Assembly (NCBI GenBank): GCA_001871685.1
Contig: MNVK01000115.1
Span: forward strand, 1 to 13,022
DNA length: 13,022 nt
Source of the DNA: Nitrospirae bacterium CG1_02_44_142
Lineage (GTDB): Bacteria; Nitrospirota; Thermodesulfovibrionia; Thermodesulfovibrionales; UBA1546
Direction of reading: 5' to 3'
Positions 6,187-12,141 of the stretch are shown here, piece by piece; the first letter of the stretch is position 1, and each line of letters opens with the position of its first letter. The notes beneath the pieces are model-generated. The model was given only the letters and a program-made list of their open reading frames with translations, made no database searches and was not told the origin of the DNA. A program made the position numbers and the translations under genes.

Positions 6187-7437
6187 TTATTCTCCTTTCT
6201 CTATAACTGCCTTTGAAAGCAGGAGGTCTAAGACTTTTTGTTCATATATGTTATTTCTGAGCCCTTCCAGCGAACCGTCTCTCTGGGCATATATCTTTAT
6301 AAGAGACTCAGGCGTCATAGACAGTTTCTGCGACATGTCAAGGATATTCTCTTTGAGCTCCTCATCTGTTACTGTTATCCCTTCCTTTTCGCCGATGATA
6401 GAAAGAAGCATCATTGCCTTTACAGTTTTTATTGCATCGGGTTTTAATTCTTCGCGAAGGGCAGCTTCATCCTTCCCTGATTTCTTTAATGCCTTTGTCT
6501 CATGAACCATTAGCGCCAGCTCCCTTTCAAGCATTGATTCAGGGACGTCAAACTCATGACCGCTGATGAGGGTTTCAAGCAGTTCAGCCTTCTGTATTTT
6601 TTTGGCCTGCTCTTTTTTTGCCTTTTCAATCTCTTCTGTCGCGCCTGCCTTAAGCGCATCCAGGTTTTCAAATCCGAGGTCTTTTGCGAGTTCGTTGTCT
6701 ATTGCAGGAAGGAGCTTTTTCTTCACAGCCTTGACCGTATTTTTTATTATGACATTTTTCCCTGCAATGGCAGGCGCGTGGAAATCCTGAGGGAATGGAG
6801 CCTCAACCTCAACAATGTCGCCGGCCTTTTTGCCTATAAGGCTCTCTGAAATCTCATTGGGCAGTCCTGTAAAACCAACTACCAGAACCTGGTCTTTTGC
6901 AGTGGTTGTCTGGTCGTCGTATTTCATCTCATAGTCAATGGTTAATAAATCTCCCGTCTCTATTTCTTTATCTGCAAGCTCATAGGTTGCCTTGTCTTCC
7001 TGAAGCCTTTTTAATGAATTGTCAACATCCTCGTCAGAGACAGTTACAGGCATATCTTTTATTTTGACGCCTGCGTAATTCAGGTTTTCAATCTTCGGCC
7101 TTATCTCAAGAGTGAAAGACAGCGAAAGCGGATTGTTGCGTTCAAAGTTTACCCCTCCCTCAAGCGCAGGCCTTGTAACAGGCACAAGCGCAGCCTCCTT
7201 TAATGCCATGCCATAAAACTCCGGGATTACTTCCTCCAAAGCCTCTGCCTCAGCGCTCTTTCTGAAGTGTTTCTCAATAATATTCATAGGCGTTTTCCCT
7301 GGTCTGAACCCTGGAATCTTTGCCTTCTGCCGGGCTTTTTCAAGAGAGTTTTTAATCTTTTTTTCTATAGCCTCAGATGGTATTTCTATCCTCAGGCGTT
7401 TCTTTGTTGTGCTGAGATCTTCAACTGCTTTAAGCAA
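6187..7437 (-). CDS. tig: Trigger factor (ribosome-bound chaperone and prolyl isomerase)
   Basis: A 416-residue chaperone that docks at the ribosomal exit tunnel and shields nascent chains. The N-terminal ribosome-binding domain carries the signature GFRPGKTP (43-50). An FKBP-type isomerase domain spans roughly 155-240 (TGDLLTIDYEMKY, VLVVGFTGLPNEISESLIG). The rest is the helical C-terminal chaperone domain. I chose the TTG at 7435-7437 because GGAGG (7443-7447) lies exactly five bases upstream and the protein then begins just before the first strand (KKRLRIEI). A longer frame with an ATG at 7770 would read through the promoter and over the opposing small gene, so it is rejected. First gene of the tig-clpP-clpX-comM run. 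Confidence 0.96.
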   Translation of the reverse strand: MLKAVEDLSTTKKRLRIEIPSEAIEKKIKNSLEKARQKAKIPGFRPGKTPMNIIEKHFRKSAEAEALEEVIPEFYGMALKEAALVPVTRPALEGGVNFERNNPLSLSFTLEIRPKIENLNYAGVKIKDMPVTVSDEDVDNSLKRLQEDKATYELADKEIETGDLLTIDYEMKYDDQTTTAKDQVLVVGFTGLPNEISESLIGKKAGDIVEVEAPFPQDFHAPAIAGKNVIIKNTVKAVKKKLLPAIDNELAKDLGFENLDALKAGATEEIEKAKKEQAKKIQKAELLETLISGHEFDVPESMLERELALMVHETKALKKSGKDEAALREELKPDAIKTVKAMMLLSIIGEKEGITVTDEELKENILDMSQKLSMTPESLIKIYAQRDGSLEGLRNNIYEQKVLDLLLSKAVIEKGE

Positions 7438-7471
7438 AATATCCTCCTTTGGCAAATCATGTGATTCATTT

Positions 7472-7500
7472 AATATAAAATAATGTGGGAACTTAGTCAA
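7472..7500 (-). promoter_or_regulatory. Promoter of the tig-clpP-clpX-comM operon
   Basis: Minus strand: TTGACT (7495-7500), 17-base spacer, TATATT (7472-7477); each hexamer matches five of six consensus positions. Transcription would start near 7465, leaving a leader of about 28 nt to the TTG start. No heat-shock (sigma-32-like or CIRCE) element is visible here, so housekeeping expression is the simplest reading. Confidence 0.7.
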
Positions 7501-7551
7501 TTTGATGGGGGTTGCACATTCCGTGGCAGAAGTTAGATGGAGGATAAAAAT

Positions 7552-7584
7552 ATGAAAATAACCGGGAGCTTTCTGGTAAAATAG
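7552..7584 (+). CDS. Ten-codon upstream reading frame with a strong ribosome binding site
   Basis: ATG at 7552 opens a ten-residue frame, MKITGSFLVK, ending in TAG at 7582-7584. GGAGGA at 7539-7544 lies seven bases before it, a far better ribosome binding site than that of the following gene, whose ATG is four bases after this stop. Translation of the short frame could deliver ribosomes to the next start by re-initiation. It may equally be a chance frame if the downstream gene is transcribed leaderless. Confidence 0.3.
   Translation: MKITGSFLVK
7574..7582 (+). promoter_or_regulatory. Extended -10 box directly before the 91-aa hypothetical gene
   Basis: TGG-TAAAAT forms an extended -10 (hexamer 7577-7582) with six bases between it and the ATG at 7589. 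Transcription would begin at or next to the ATG, giving a leaderless mRNA. No good -35 is seen. The same six-base spacing occurs before polA. Confidence 0.35.
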
Positions 7585-7588
7585 TAGC

Positions 7589-7864
7589 ATGATAACAAAC
7601 CCTGAAATAGTAAAGAAATTTGAAGACAATTTCATAAAAAAGGAAAGGCTCTCATACCAGCAGTCGCTTGATATTGTTGAGTCCTTGTGGGCTGAAGGCG
7701 TGGCGCTCGGCGTCTTGCCTCCGAAGGAACACTCCATCGGGATTGATATTGACATAAGAATAGCAAGCATCCTTAACTCATGTTCAGAGAAATCCTGTCA
7801 AAAATATCATGCACAGATAAAAACTGGCTTTCTGAAAATCTTTGAAGACCTCATGAAGAGCTAA
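7589..7864 (+). CDS. Hypothetical protein, 91 aa
   Basis: A small soluble, mostly helical protein (MITNPEIVKKFEDNFIKKER) with a middle section WAEGVALGVLPPKEHSIGIDIDIRIASILNSCS and a Lys-rich end. The pattern 'helix, LWxEGVxLGVxP, IDIDIRIA' is one I recall from unnamed 90-residue proteins of deltaproteobacteria and Nitrospirota; no function is known to me. The ATG at 7589 lacks its own Shine-Dalgarno. It could be reached from the ten-codon upstream frame or used as a leaderless start after the extended -10 at 7574-7582. It is divergent from the trigger-factor operon and converges on the cassette-like gene. Codon use is like that of the neighbours. Confidence 0.75.
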   Translation: MITNPEIVKKFEDNFIKKERLSYQQSLDIVESLWAEGVALGVLPPKEHSIGIDIDIRIASILNSCSEKSCQKYHAQIKTGFLKIFEDLMKS

Positions 7865-7889
7865 CCCCGCCTTTCTTTTAACTTTCGTG

Positions 7890-7977
7890 CAATAACGACT
7901 TAAATGAGGCGCAGGGGCAACCAGTCTTTGAAAAAAACTAAAGGCTATTCACTGTCGCCTTGATTTAATTGTTAGCG
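7890..7977 (-). other. attC-like integron recombination site
   Basis: An 88-nt imperfect palindrome. Read on the minus strand it opens with an R''-type box CGCTAAC (plus-strand GTTAGCG, 7971-7977), which contains the gene's stop codon, and ends with an R'-type box GTTATTG (7890-7896). TTAAAT, GGCG and CAG segments pair next to these boxes, with a short unpaired spacer and two extra unpaired As on one arm. A further 7-bp stem lies inside (AGTCTTT at 7923-7929 with AAAGGCT at 7940-7946). The start, TAACAATT-N5-AAG-N-CGAC, resembles the aadA-type attC as I recall it. R' and R'' match only in part, as expected when the base after the crossover belongs to the next DNA. The boxes deviate from strict GTTRRRY. 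Confidence 0.65.
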
Positions 7978-8633
7978 CTTCTCTTCATTTCCCGCCCAGC
8001 AAAATAGAGACATTTCAATTTCAGCCGCTCTCCAAGTGCCGTCAGCAGACAAATGACAGAGTGGCTTTCTTATCGATTCTGAATCCAGCCGAACTCTGAT
8101 TTTTTCTATTAACTCAAGAAAATCCACATAACCAGAAATCATACTGTTATTATTACCATCATGAATCTTTGGCAGTAATCCTTCTTTTCTCAGTGCTTCC
8201 CTGATTCTTGAGTCCAGAGCACCGTAAGTTGCAGGCTGCATAAATCGTAATAGCTTAGAGGCATATGTAAGGCCCAATCCGGGTAGTCTGAGAGCAGAAG
8301 AAATGGCTCTTTTAGGATCTGCAAGACTGTTTACGATATCTTGAATGATTTCAAATAGATTTACTTCTCCGGCGCCGTCATTAAACTTCTGGAGGACACC
8401 ATTTTGGCTTCCGCCCCACTCGATCATTTCCTGAAGAAGATATTTTGATGCCGAATTGTTCGTAGAATAATTACTGACAACCCATCCGGATCTTTTTTCG
8501 AGTGAGACAATCCAGCTAAATTCGGGAAAAGCATCCGGCGGATAGCCAAATAGCTTGTGTTTACCAGACCACGCATACTTCTTATAGTATTCTGAAAATT
8601 TATTGTAATTCATTATATTTATTCAGTCGCTAA
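7896..8633 (-). mobile_element. Putative solitary integron gene cassette (738 bp, one gene)
   Basis: Read on the minus strand, the element would begin at the TT of G/TTAGCG (8634 into 8633), carry one gene, and end at the G of GTTATTG (7896). In a true cassette the first bases are complementary to the R'' box of its own attC. Here GTTAGCG (8628-8634) and CGCTAAC (7971-7977) are exact complements over seven bases. The gene nearly fills the element, starts 15 bases after the R'' complement, lacks a Shine-Dalgarno, and ends inside R''; all four are usual for cassettes. No integrase gene or second attC is visible, so this could be an insertion at a secondary site or a remnant array. Confidence 0.55.
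7972..8613 (-). CDS. Helix-hairpin-helix protein resembling HhH-GPD DNA glycosylases
   Basis: A 213-residue protein. LRLPGLGLTYASKLL (108-122), followed by a short linker and YGALDSRIREAL (130-141), matches the helix-hairpin-helix plus catalytic-Asp layout of HhH-GPD base-excision glycosylases (compare LPGVGxxTA...VDTHV), making Asp134 the likely catalytic residue. The lysine that makes Nth-type enzymes bifunctional is replaced by Thr116, so a monofunctional glycosylase or non-catalytic DNA binder is more likely. The N-terminal half (many aromatics, WSGKHKLFGYPPDAFPEFSW) and the end (GTWRAAEIEMSLFCWA) match nothing I can name. The ATG at 8613 has no Shine-Dalgarno. The stop codon lies within the attC R'' box and a perfect-consensus promoter reads in from 8667-8695. 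DNA repair or defence against modified DNA is inference only. Confidence 0.75.
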   Translation of the reverse strand: MNYNKFSEYYKKYAWSGKHKLFGYPPDAFPEFSWIVSLEKRSGWVVSNYSTNNSASKYLLQEMIEWGGSQNGVLQKFNDGAGEVNLFEIIQDIVNSLADPKRAISSALRLPGLGLTYASKLLRFMQPATYGALDSRIREALRKEGLLPKIHDGNNNSMISGYVDFLELIEKIRVRLDSESIRKPLCHLSADGTWRAAEIEMSLFCWAGNEEKR

Positions 8634-8666
8634 CATTATGTTTTATACTGCTGCGGCATTTGTGTG

Positions 8667-8695
8667 ATTATAGAAAGGAAATAAGGCACTGTCAA
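8667..8695 (-). promoter_or_regulatory. Perfect-consensus sigma-70 promoter reading into the cassette
   Basis: Minus strand: TTGACA (8690-8695), exactly 17 bases, TATAAT (8667-8672). Both hexamers and the spacing equal the consensus, which is rare in chromosomes. It lies outside the cassette boundary at 8634, between brnA and the glycosylase-like gene, as a cassette promoter would. The leader (about 8660 to 8614) holds two very short overlapping frames (7 and 5 codons, joined by TAATG). Confidence 0.8.
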
Positions 8696-8709
8696 GCCAT
8701 CTCACGGTT

Positions 8710-9000
8710 TCAGGCTATTTTTAGTTCTTTTCTGATTTTTTCAGTGAGCCATTGTCTTACCAATGTCTGATAAGGTATGCCCTTAAAAGTGGCAATCTTT
8801 TTGATGGACTGCAGATACAATGGGTCTATTTTTATGGAAATATTCCTGAGGGTTCTTTTTCTTCTGCCTGATGTTATGTCTTTCCTGAGCGCATCATCAA
8901 GGCTGAGATCAATATCTTCATCTATAATATCCTTTAATACTCCGTGAGTATCATAATACCCTTCGGTTGGCAGCGCTTTTTTAAACATCTTTGTTTTCAT
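8710..9000 (-). CDS. brnA: BrnA-type antitoxin (ribbon-helix-helix/CopG-like)
   Basis: A 96-residue antitoxin expected to bind and neutralise the BrnT toxin encoded just upstream and to repress their shared promoter. The N-terminal half is acidic and flexible (DIIDEDIDLSLDD), fitting a toxin-binding region. The C-terminal half (ISIKIDPLYLQSIKKIATFKGIPYQTLVRQWLTEKIRKEL, about 54-94) has the ribbon-helix-helix pattern of CopG/BrnA DNA-binding domains. The ATG at 9000 follows AGGAGG with about ten bases between. It begins 23 bases after the toxin stop; the toxin-first order is typical of BrnTA. Assignment rests on fold pattern and partner, so another CopG-type antitoxin subfamily is possible. 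Confidence 0.82.
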   Translation of the reverse strand: MKTKMFKKALPTEGYYDTHGVLKDIIDEDIDLSLDDALRKDITSGRRKRTLRNISIKIDPLYLQSIKKIATFKGIPYQTLVRQWLTEKIRKELKIA

Positions 9001-9023
9001 AATATCATAACCTCCTTGAATAG

Positions 9024-9299
9024 CTAAGTTTCTTTATACTTACGCCAGTATTTTTTCTCGGCCTGTTCCATGTCCCAGCCGGTGATTATCCGAGCGATGT
9101 CATTACCTTTAAGTTCAAAAACGATTGCGAGAAATCTGCCGTCAATTGTTGGCCCCATTGCTGCATAATGCCCTCTTTTAGTTTTGCTAAAAAGCGGTTT
9201 TACTGCAAAAACCTCTTCAGCCTCTTCAGGTTTTATTCCATGGCCGAGTTCTATATGAACCACATTCCCATTGTCCCATTCAAACTCTCTTATTTTCAA
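9024..9299 (-). CDS. brnT: BrnT-family toxin (DUF497, RelE-like ribonuclease)
   Basis: A 91-residue toxin of the BrnT/DUF497 family, whose members have a RelE-like fold and inhibit translation by cutting RNA when not bound by the antitoxin. The family pattern is clear: FEWDNGNVVHIELGHGI (6-22), EEAEEVF (25-31), a KTKRGHYAAMGPT turn, LAIVFELKGNDIARIITGWDM (57-77) and a basic end YWRKYK. The start is a TTG at 9297-9299, backed by GAGG (9306-9309) six bases upstream; there is no earlier start in the promoter region. It precedes the antitoxin in one operon, with a palindromic operator over the promoter. The gene appears intact. Confidence 0.9.
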   Translation of the reverse strand: MKIREFEWDNGNVVHIELGHGIKPEEAEEVFAVKPLFSKTKRGHYAAMGPTIDGRFLAIVFELKGNDIARIITGWDMEQAEKKYWRKYKET

Positions 9300-9315
9300 C
9301 GGGTGCCTCGCATAC

Positions 9316-9334
9316 AGTAATACATTGTATTACT
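9316..9334. promoter_or_regulatory. Palindromic operator over the brnTA promoter
   Basis: AGTAATACA and TGTATTACT are perfect 9-base inverted arms around a single central T. The palindrome covers the -10 hexamer and the expected transcription start of brnTA, the usual place for an antitoxin autorepression site. Binding by BrnA is inferred. Confidence 0.7.
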
Positions 9335-9353
9335 TTAAGTCTTGAAAAGTCAA
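9324..9353 (-). promoter_or_regulatory. Promoter of the brnTA operon
   Basis: Minus strand: TTGACT (9348-9353), 18-base spacer, TACAAT (9324-9329); each hexamer differs from consensus at one position. Transcription near 9317 leaves about 18 nt before the TTG start, enough for the GAGG ribosome binding site. Confidence 0.65.
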
Positions 9354-9417
9354 TATGCTTACTCAATCCCATTCCGCTGAATTACCTGCGGGCAAGGCTT
9401 TTTTATACGGCGCGTGA

Positions 9418-9447
9418 TTTACATGCTTCTAACCATACATGTATAAT
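9418..9447 (+). promoter_or_regulatory. Promoter of polA, apparently giving a leaderless mRNA
   Basis: TTTACA (9418-9423), 18-base spacer, perfect TATAAT (9442-9447). Six bases separate the -10 from the ATG at 9454, so transcription is expected to start on or beside the start codon. No Shine-Dalgarno is present. The 10-bp palindrome ATACATGTAT (9435-9444) overlaps the -10 and may be chance. Confidence 0.6.
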
Positions 9448-9453
9448 TCTTGC

Positions 9454-12096
9454 ATGAATCTTTATCTCATTGACGGGAATTCTTATGTCTATCGCGCATT
9501 TTATGCGATTAAAGGGCTGACAAATTCCAAGGGCTTTCCGACAAACGCTATCTACGGGTTTACCACCACACTGCTTAAAATCATAAGGGAGAAAAAGCCT
9601 GACGGCATCGCTGTTTTTTTTGACACGCCTGAGCTGACTGAGCGGCACAGGATTTTTGAGGCATATAAGGCGCAGAGGCCGGAGACTCCGGGCGAACTTG
9701 TGCGGCAGCTACCGCACATAAGAGAAATGATAAAGGCTTTTAATATCAGTATGTTTGAGCTGCCGGGATACGAGGCAGACGACCTCATCGGCACAATTGC
9801 AAAAAGAGCGGCTAAAAAGGCTGCATCTGTGTTTATAGTCACTGCTGATAAAGACATGCTCCAGCTTGTTGATGAGGATATAAAGATATACGACCCTGTG
9901 AAAGACCGCATACTTGACAGTAAATATGTAAAAGAAAAATTTGGGGTTGACCCTGAGAGAGTCCCTGAATTTATGGCATTAACAGGAGACGCTGCTGACA
10001 ACATCCCGGGTATTAAAGGCATTGGAGAAAAGACGGCAAAAGAACTGCTAACAGCGTTTAAGGGGCTTGATGAACTCCTTTCTCATCCTGAAATGATAAA
10101 AAAGGAAAGGCTGAGGAATCTTGTTTCCGAGAATGCCGAGATTGCAAGGCTGAGTAAAAGGCTTACAACGATAGATACAGCAGTTCCCATTGATTTTGAC
10201 CTGAAGGAATTTAGGCTGAAAGAGCCGGACTGGTTAAGGCTGCTGCCTTTGTTCAGGGAATTTGAATTCACCAGCCTGATGAGGCTTGCGCCCGCAGAGG
10301 CAGCCTCGGAGAAGAATTATGAGACCGTGCTTTCTCAGGATAAACTCAGGGAGATAACGGCGGCTATTAAAGGGGAGTTTGCGTTTGATGTTGAGGCAAC
10401 AGGCAAGAATCCAATGGCTGACAGCATTGTAGGGGTTTCGGTTAGCGCTGACAAAGAAACCGGGTATTATATTCCGCTAAGGCATTCATACTTAGGGGCT
10501 CCCCAACAGATTGGCATGAGAGAAGCGCTTGATATAATTGCGCCTGTTTTTAGAAATCCTGCTATAGCGAAGATAGGGCATAATCTAAAATACGACATCC
10601 TGATGCTCAAACGGGAAGGGGTTGCCACAAAAGGCAGGCTTTACGACACAATGCTTGCGTCATATCTTTTAAATCCAAATAAACCCAATCACAGCCTTGG
10701 AGACGCTGCTTTTGAGCATCTCTCCCGCAGGAAAAAGACATTCGCAGAGGTCCTGAATAAAAAGAAGTCATTTGCGGATGTCTTTGTTGAGGAGGCGGCA
10801 AGGTATTCAGCGGAAGACGCTCTGCTTGCGTTTGAGCTTAAAGATGTTCTATTTGGAAAGTTAAAGGAGGCAGAGCTTGAAGGCGTATATTTTGATATAG
10901 AGGCGCCCCTGATTCCTGTGCTTTCAGAGATGGAAGAGGCGGGCGTGAAAATAGATGTGGAAGAAATGAATGATATATCAAAAGAGCTGGCAAGAGAGCT
11001 GGACTCTATCCAGAGGAGGATTTATTTCCTCTCAGGCGAGGAATTCAATATAAACTCGCCAAAACAGCTTGCAAAGGTTTTATTCCACAGCCTTGGGTTT
11101 AACCCGGGCAAAAAAACAAAGACAGGGTTTTCAACAGACGTCAGCGTGCTTGAAGAGCTTGCGATGTCGCATGAGCTTCCGCGTGAGATACTGAACTGGA
11201 GAAGCCTTAGCAAGCTCAAAGCGACTTATGTGGATGCCTTGCCGGTACTTATAAACCCAAAGACAGACCGTGTGCATACCTCGTTTAATCAGACTGTGAC
11301 GGCTACCGGGAGGCTGAGCAGCAGCGCCCCGAATATGCAGAACATACCTATCAAAGGAGAATGGGGCAAGAGAATAAGGAAGACTTTTATCGCAGACAAA
11401 GGCAATCTCCTACTCTCTGCTGATTACTCGCAGGTAGAGCTCAGGATACTTGCACATCTAAGCAAAGACGAGGTATTGGTTGACGCATTCAGCAAGGGTA
11501 TTGATGTTCATGCAAAAACAGCGGCGGAGATATTTGGGACGCCGCTTGATAAGGTTACAGATGAGATGAGGCGTACTGCAAAGACAGTTAACTTCGGGGT
11601 TATATACGGCATGTCGCCATTCGGCCTTTCAGAGGCGCTGTCCATACCTCATGAGGAAGCTAAACGATACATAGAAAGATATTTTGAGAGGCATCACGGG
11701 GTGAAACAATACATAGAAGCGGCTATAAGCGAGGCAAGACAGAAAGGATATACAGTGACATTAGCCGGAAGACGGAGGCCGATACCTGAGATACGCAGCC
11801 AGAACTCAAACACAAGGGCACAGGCTGAACGGCTGGCTGTAAACTCACCGATACAGGGCAGCGCGGCGGATATAATAAAAATAGCGATGATAAATATCAG
11901 GGAAAGACTAAAAGAAGAACATCTTACTGCAAGGATGCTTCTGCAGGTGCATGATGAGCTTTTATTGGAAGTTCCCGAATCTGAGATTAACGCGGCGGCG
12001 GATATACTTAAAAAAGAAATGGAAGGCGCTGTAAAACTGCTGGTCCCTTTGAGGGTTGACATTGGCAGTGGAAGAAATTGGGCTGAGGCGCATTGA
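9454..12096 (+). CDS. polA: DNA polymerase I
   Basis: An 880-residue polymerase for Okazaki-fragment maturation and repair synthesis. All three modules are present. The 5' nuclease (about 1-275) has LIDGNSYVYRAF, PGYEADDLIG (104-113), TADKDMLQLV (130-139) and GDAADNIPGIKGIGEKTA. The proofreading exonuclease (about 295-470) keeps its acidic residues: Asp312 and Glu314 (FDVEATG), Asn377 and Asp381 (GHNLKYD), Tyr451 and Asp455 (YSAED). The polymerase has motif A ADYSQVELR (Asp657), motif B RRTAKTVNFGVIYG (706-719, with Arg707, Lys710, Phe714 and Tyr718) and motif C QVHDELLLEV (Asp834). I chose the ATG at 9454, which starts the protein exactly at the first strand (MNLYLIDG); an in-frame ATG at 9439 would lie before the -10 box. 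Intact and of usual length. Confidence 0.97.
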   Translation: MNLYLIDGNSYVYRAFYAIKGLTNSKGFPTNAIYGFTTTLLKIIREKKPDGIAVFFDTPELTERHRIFEAYKAQRPETPGELVRQLPHIREMIKAFNISMFELPGYEADDLIGTIAKRAAKKAASVFIVTADKDMLQLVDEDIKIYDPVKDRILDSKYVKEKFGVDPERVPEFMALTGDAADNIPGIKGIGEKTAKELLTAFKGLDELLSHPEMIKKERLRNLVSENAEIARLSKRLTTIDTAVPIDFDLKEFRLKEPDWLRLLPLFREFEFTSLMRLAPAEAASEKNYETVLSQDKLREITAAIKGEFAFDVEATGKNPMADSIVGVSVSADKETGYYIPLRHSYLGAPQQIGMREALDIIAPVFRNPAIAKIGHNLKYDILMLKREGVATKGRLYDTMLASYLLNPNKPNHSLGDAAFEHLSRRKKTFAEVLNKKKSFADVFVEEAARYSAEDALLAFELKDVLFGKLKEAELEGVYFDIEAPLIPVLSEMEEAGVKIDVEEMNDISKELARELDSIQRRIYFLSGEEFNINSPKQLAKVLFHSLGFNPGKKTKTGFSTDVSVLEELAMSHELPREILNWRSLSKLKATYVDALPVLINPKTDRVHTSFNQTVTATGRLSSSAPNMQNIPIKGEWGKRIRKTFIADKGNLLLSADYSQVELRILAHLSKDEVLVDAFSKGIDVHAKTAAEIFGTPLDKVTDEMRRTAKTVNFGVIYGMSPFGLSEALSIPHEEAKRYIERYFERHHGVKQYIEAAISEARQKGYTVTLAGRRRPIPEIRSQNSNTRAQAERLAVNSPIQGSAADIIKIAMINIRERLKEEHLTARMLLQVHDELLLEVPESEINAAADILKKEMEGAVKLLVPLRVDIGSGRNWAEAH

Positions 12097-12120
12097 TATT
12101 TTTGACAAACCTGCTACAAT
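12093..12120 (+). promoter_or_regulatory. Promoter of the DUF4912 gene, overlapping the polA stop
   Basis: TTGATA (12093-12098, containing the polA TGA stop), 16-base spacer, and TACAAT (12115-12120) preceded by TGC, making an extended -10. A perfect TTGACA at 12101-12106 is too close to this -10 (8 bases) to act with it. The start near 12127 leaves room for the AGGAGG at 12131-12136. Confidence 0.5.
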
Positions 12121-12141
12121 GTATTCTAAGAGGAGGGAGAC

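Noticed and set aside
7438..7770. N-terminal extension of the trigger-factor frame to an ATG at 7770
   Set aside because: It would run through the tig promoter and over the opposing 91-aa gene; the TTG at 7437 has a perfectly spaced GGAGG and gives the normal family start.
7855..7920. A plus-strand attC after the 91-aa gene (GCTAACCCCGCC against GGCGCAGGGG)
   Set aside because: Some complementarity exists and the stop lies in TAAC, but there is no GTT-type R' box at the other end and the region is already used by the better minus-strand palindrome.
8635..9355. brnTA as a second integron cassette
   Set aside because: No attC-like palindrome lies between the brnA stop (8710) and 8634, and no GTTRRRY-type start with a matching complement was found; toxin-antitoxin content alone is not enough.
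9380..9408. Terminator-like GC stretch followed by TTTTTT upstream of polA
   Set aside because: Only a 4-bp stem (CCGC/GCGG) can form and it is separated from the T-run by seven bases.
9435..9444. Palindrome ATACATGTAT as a polA operator
   Set aside because: Ten-base AT-rich palindromes are common by chance, and this one is largely explained by the -10 box.
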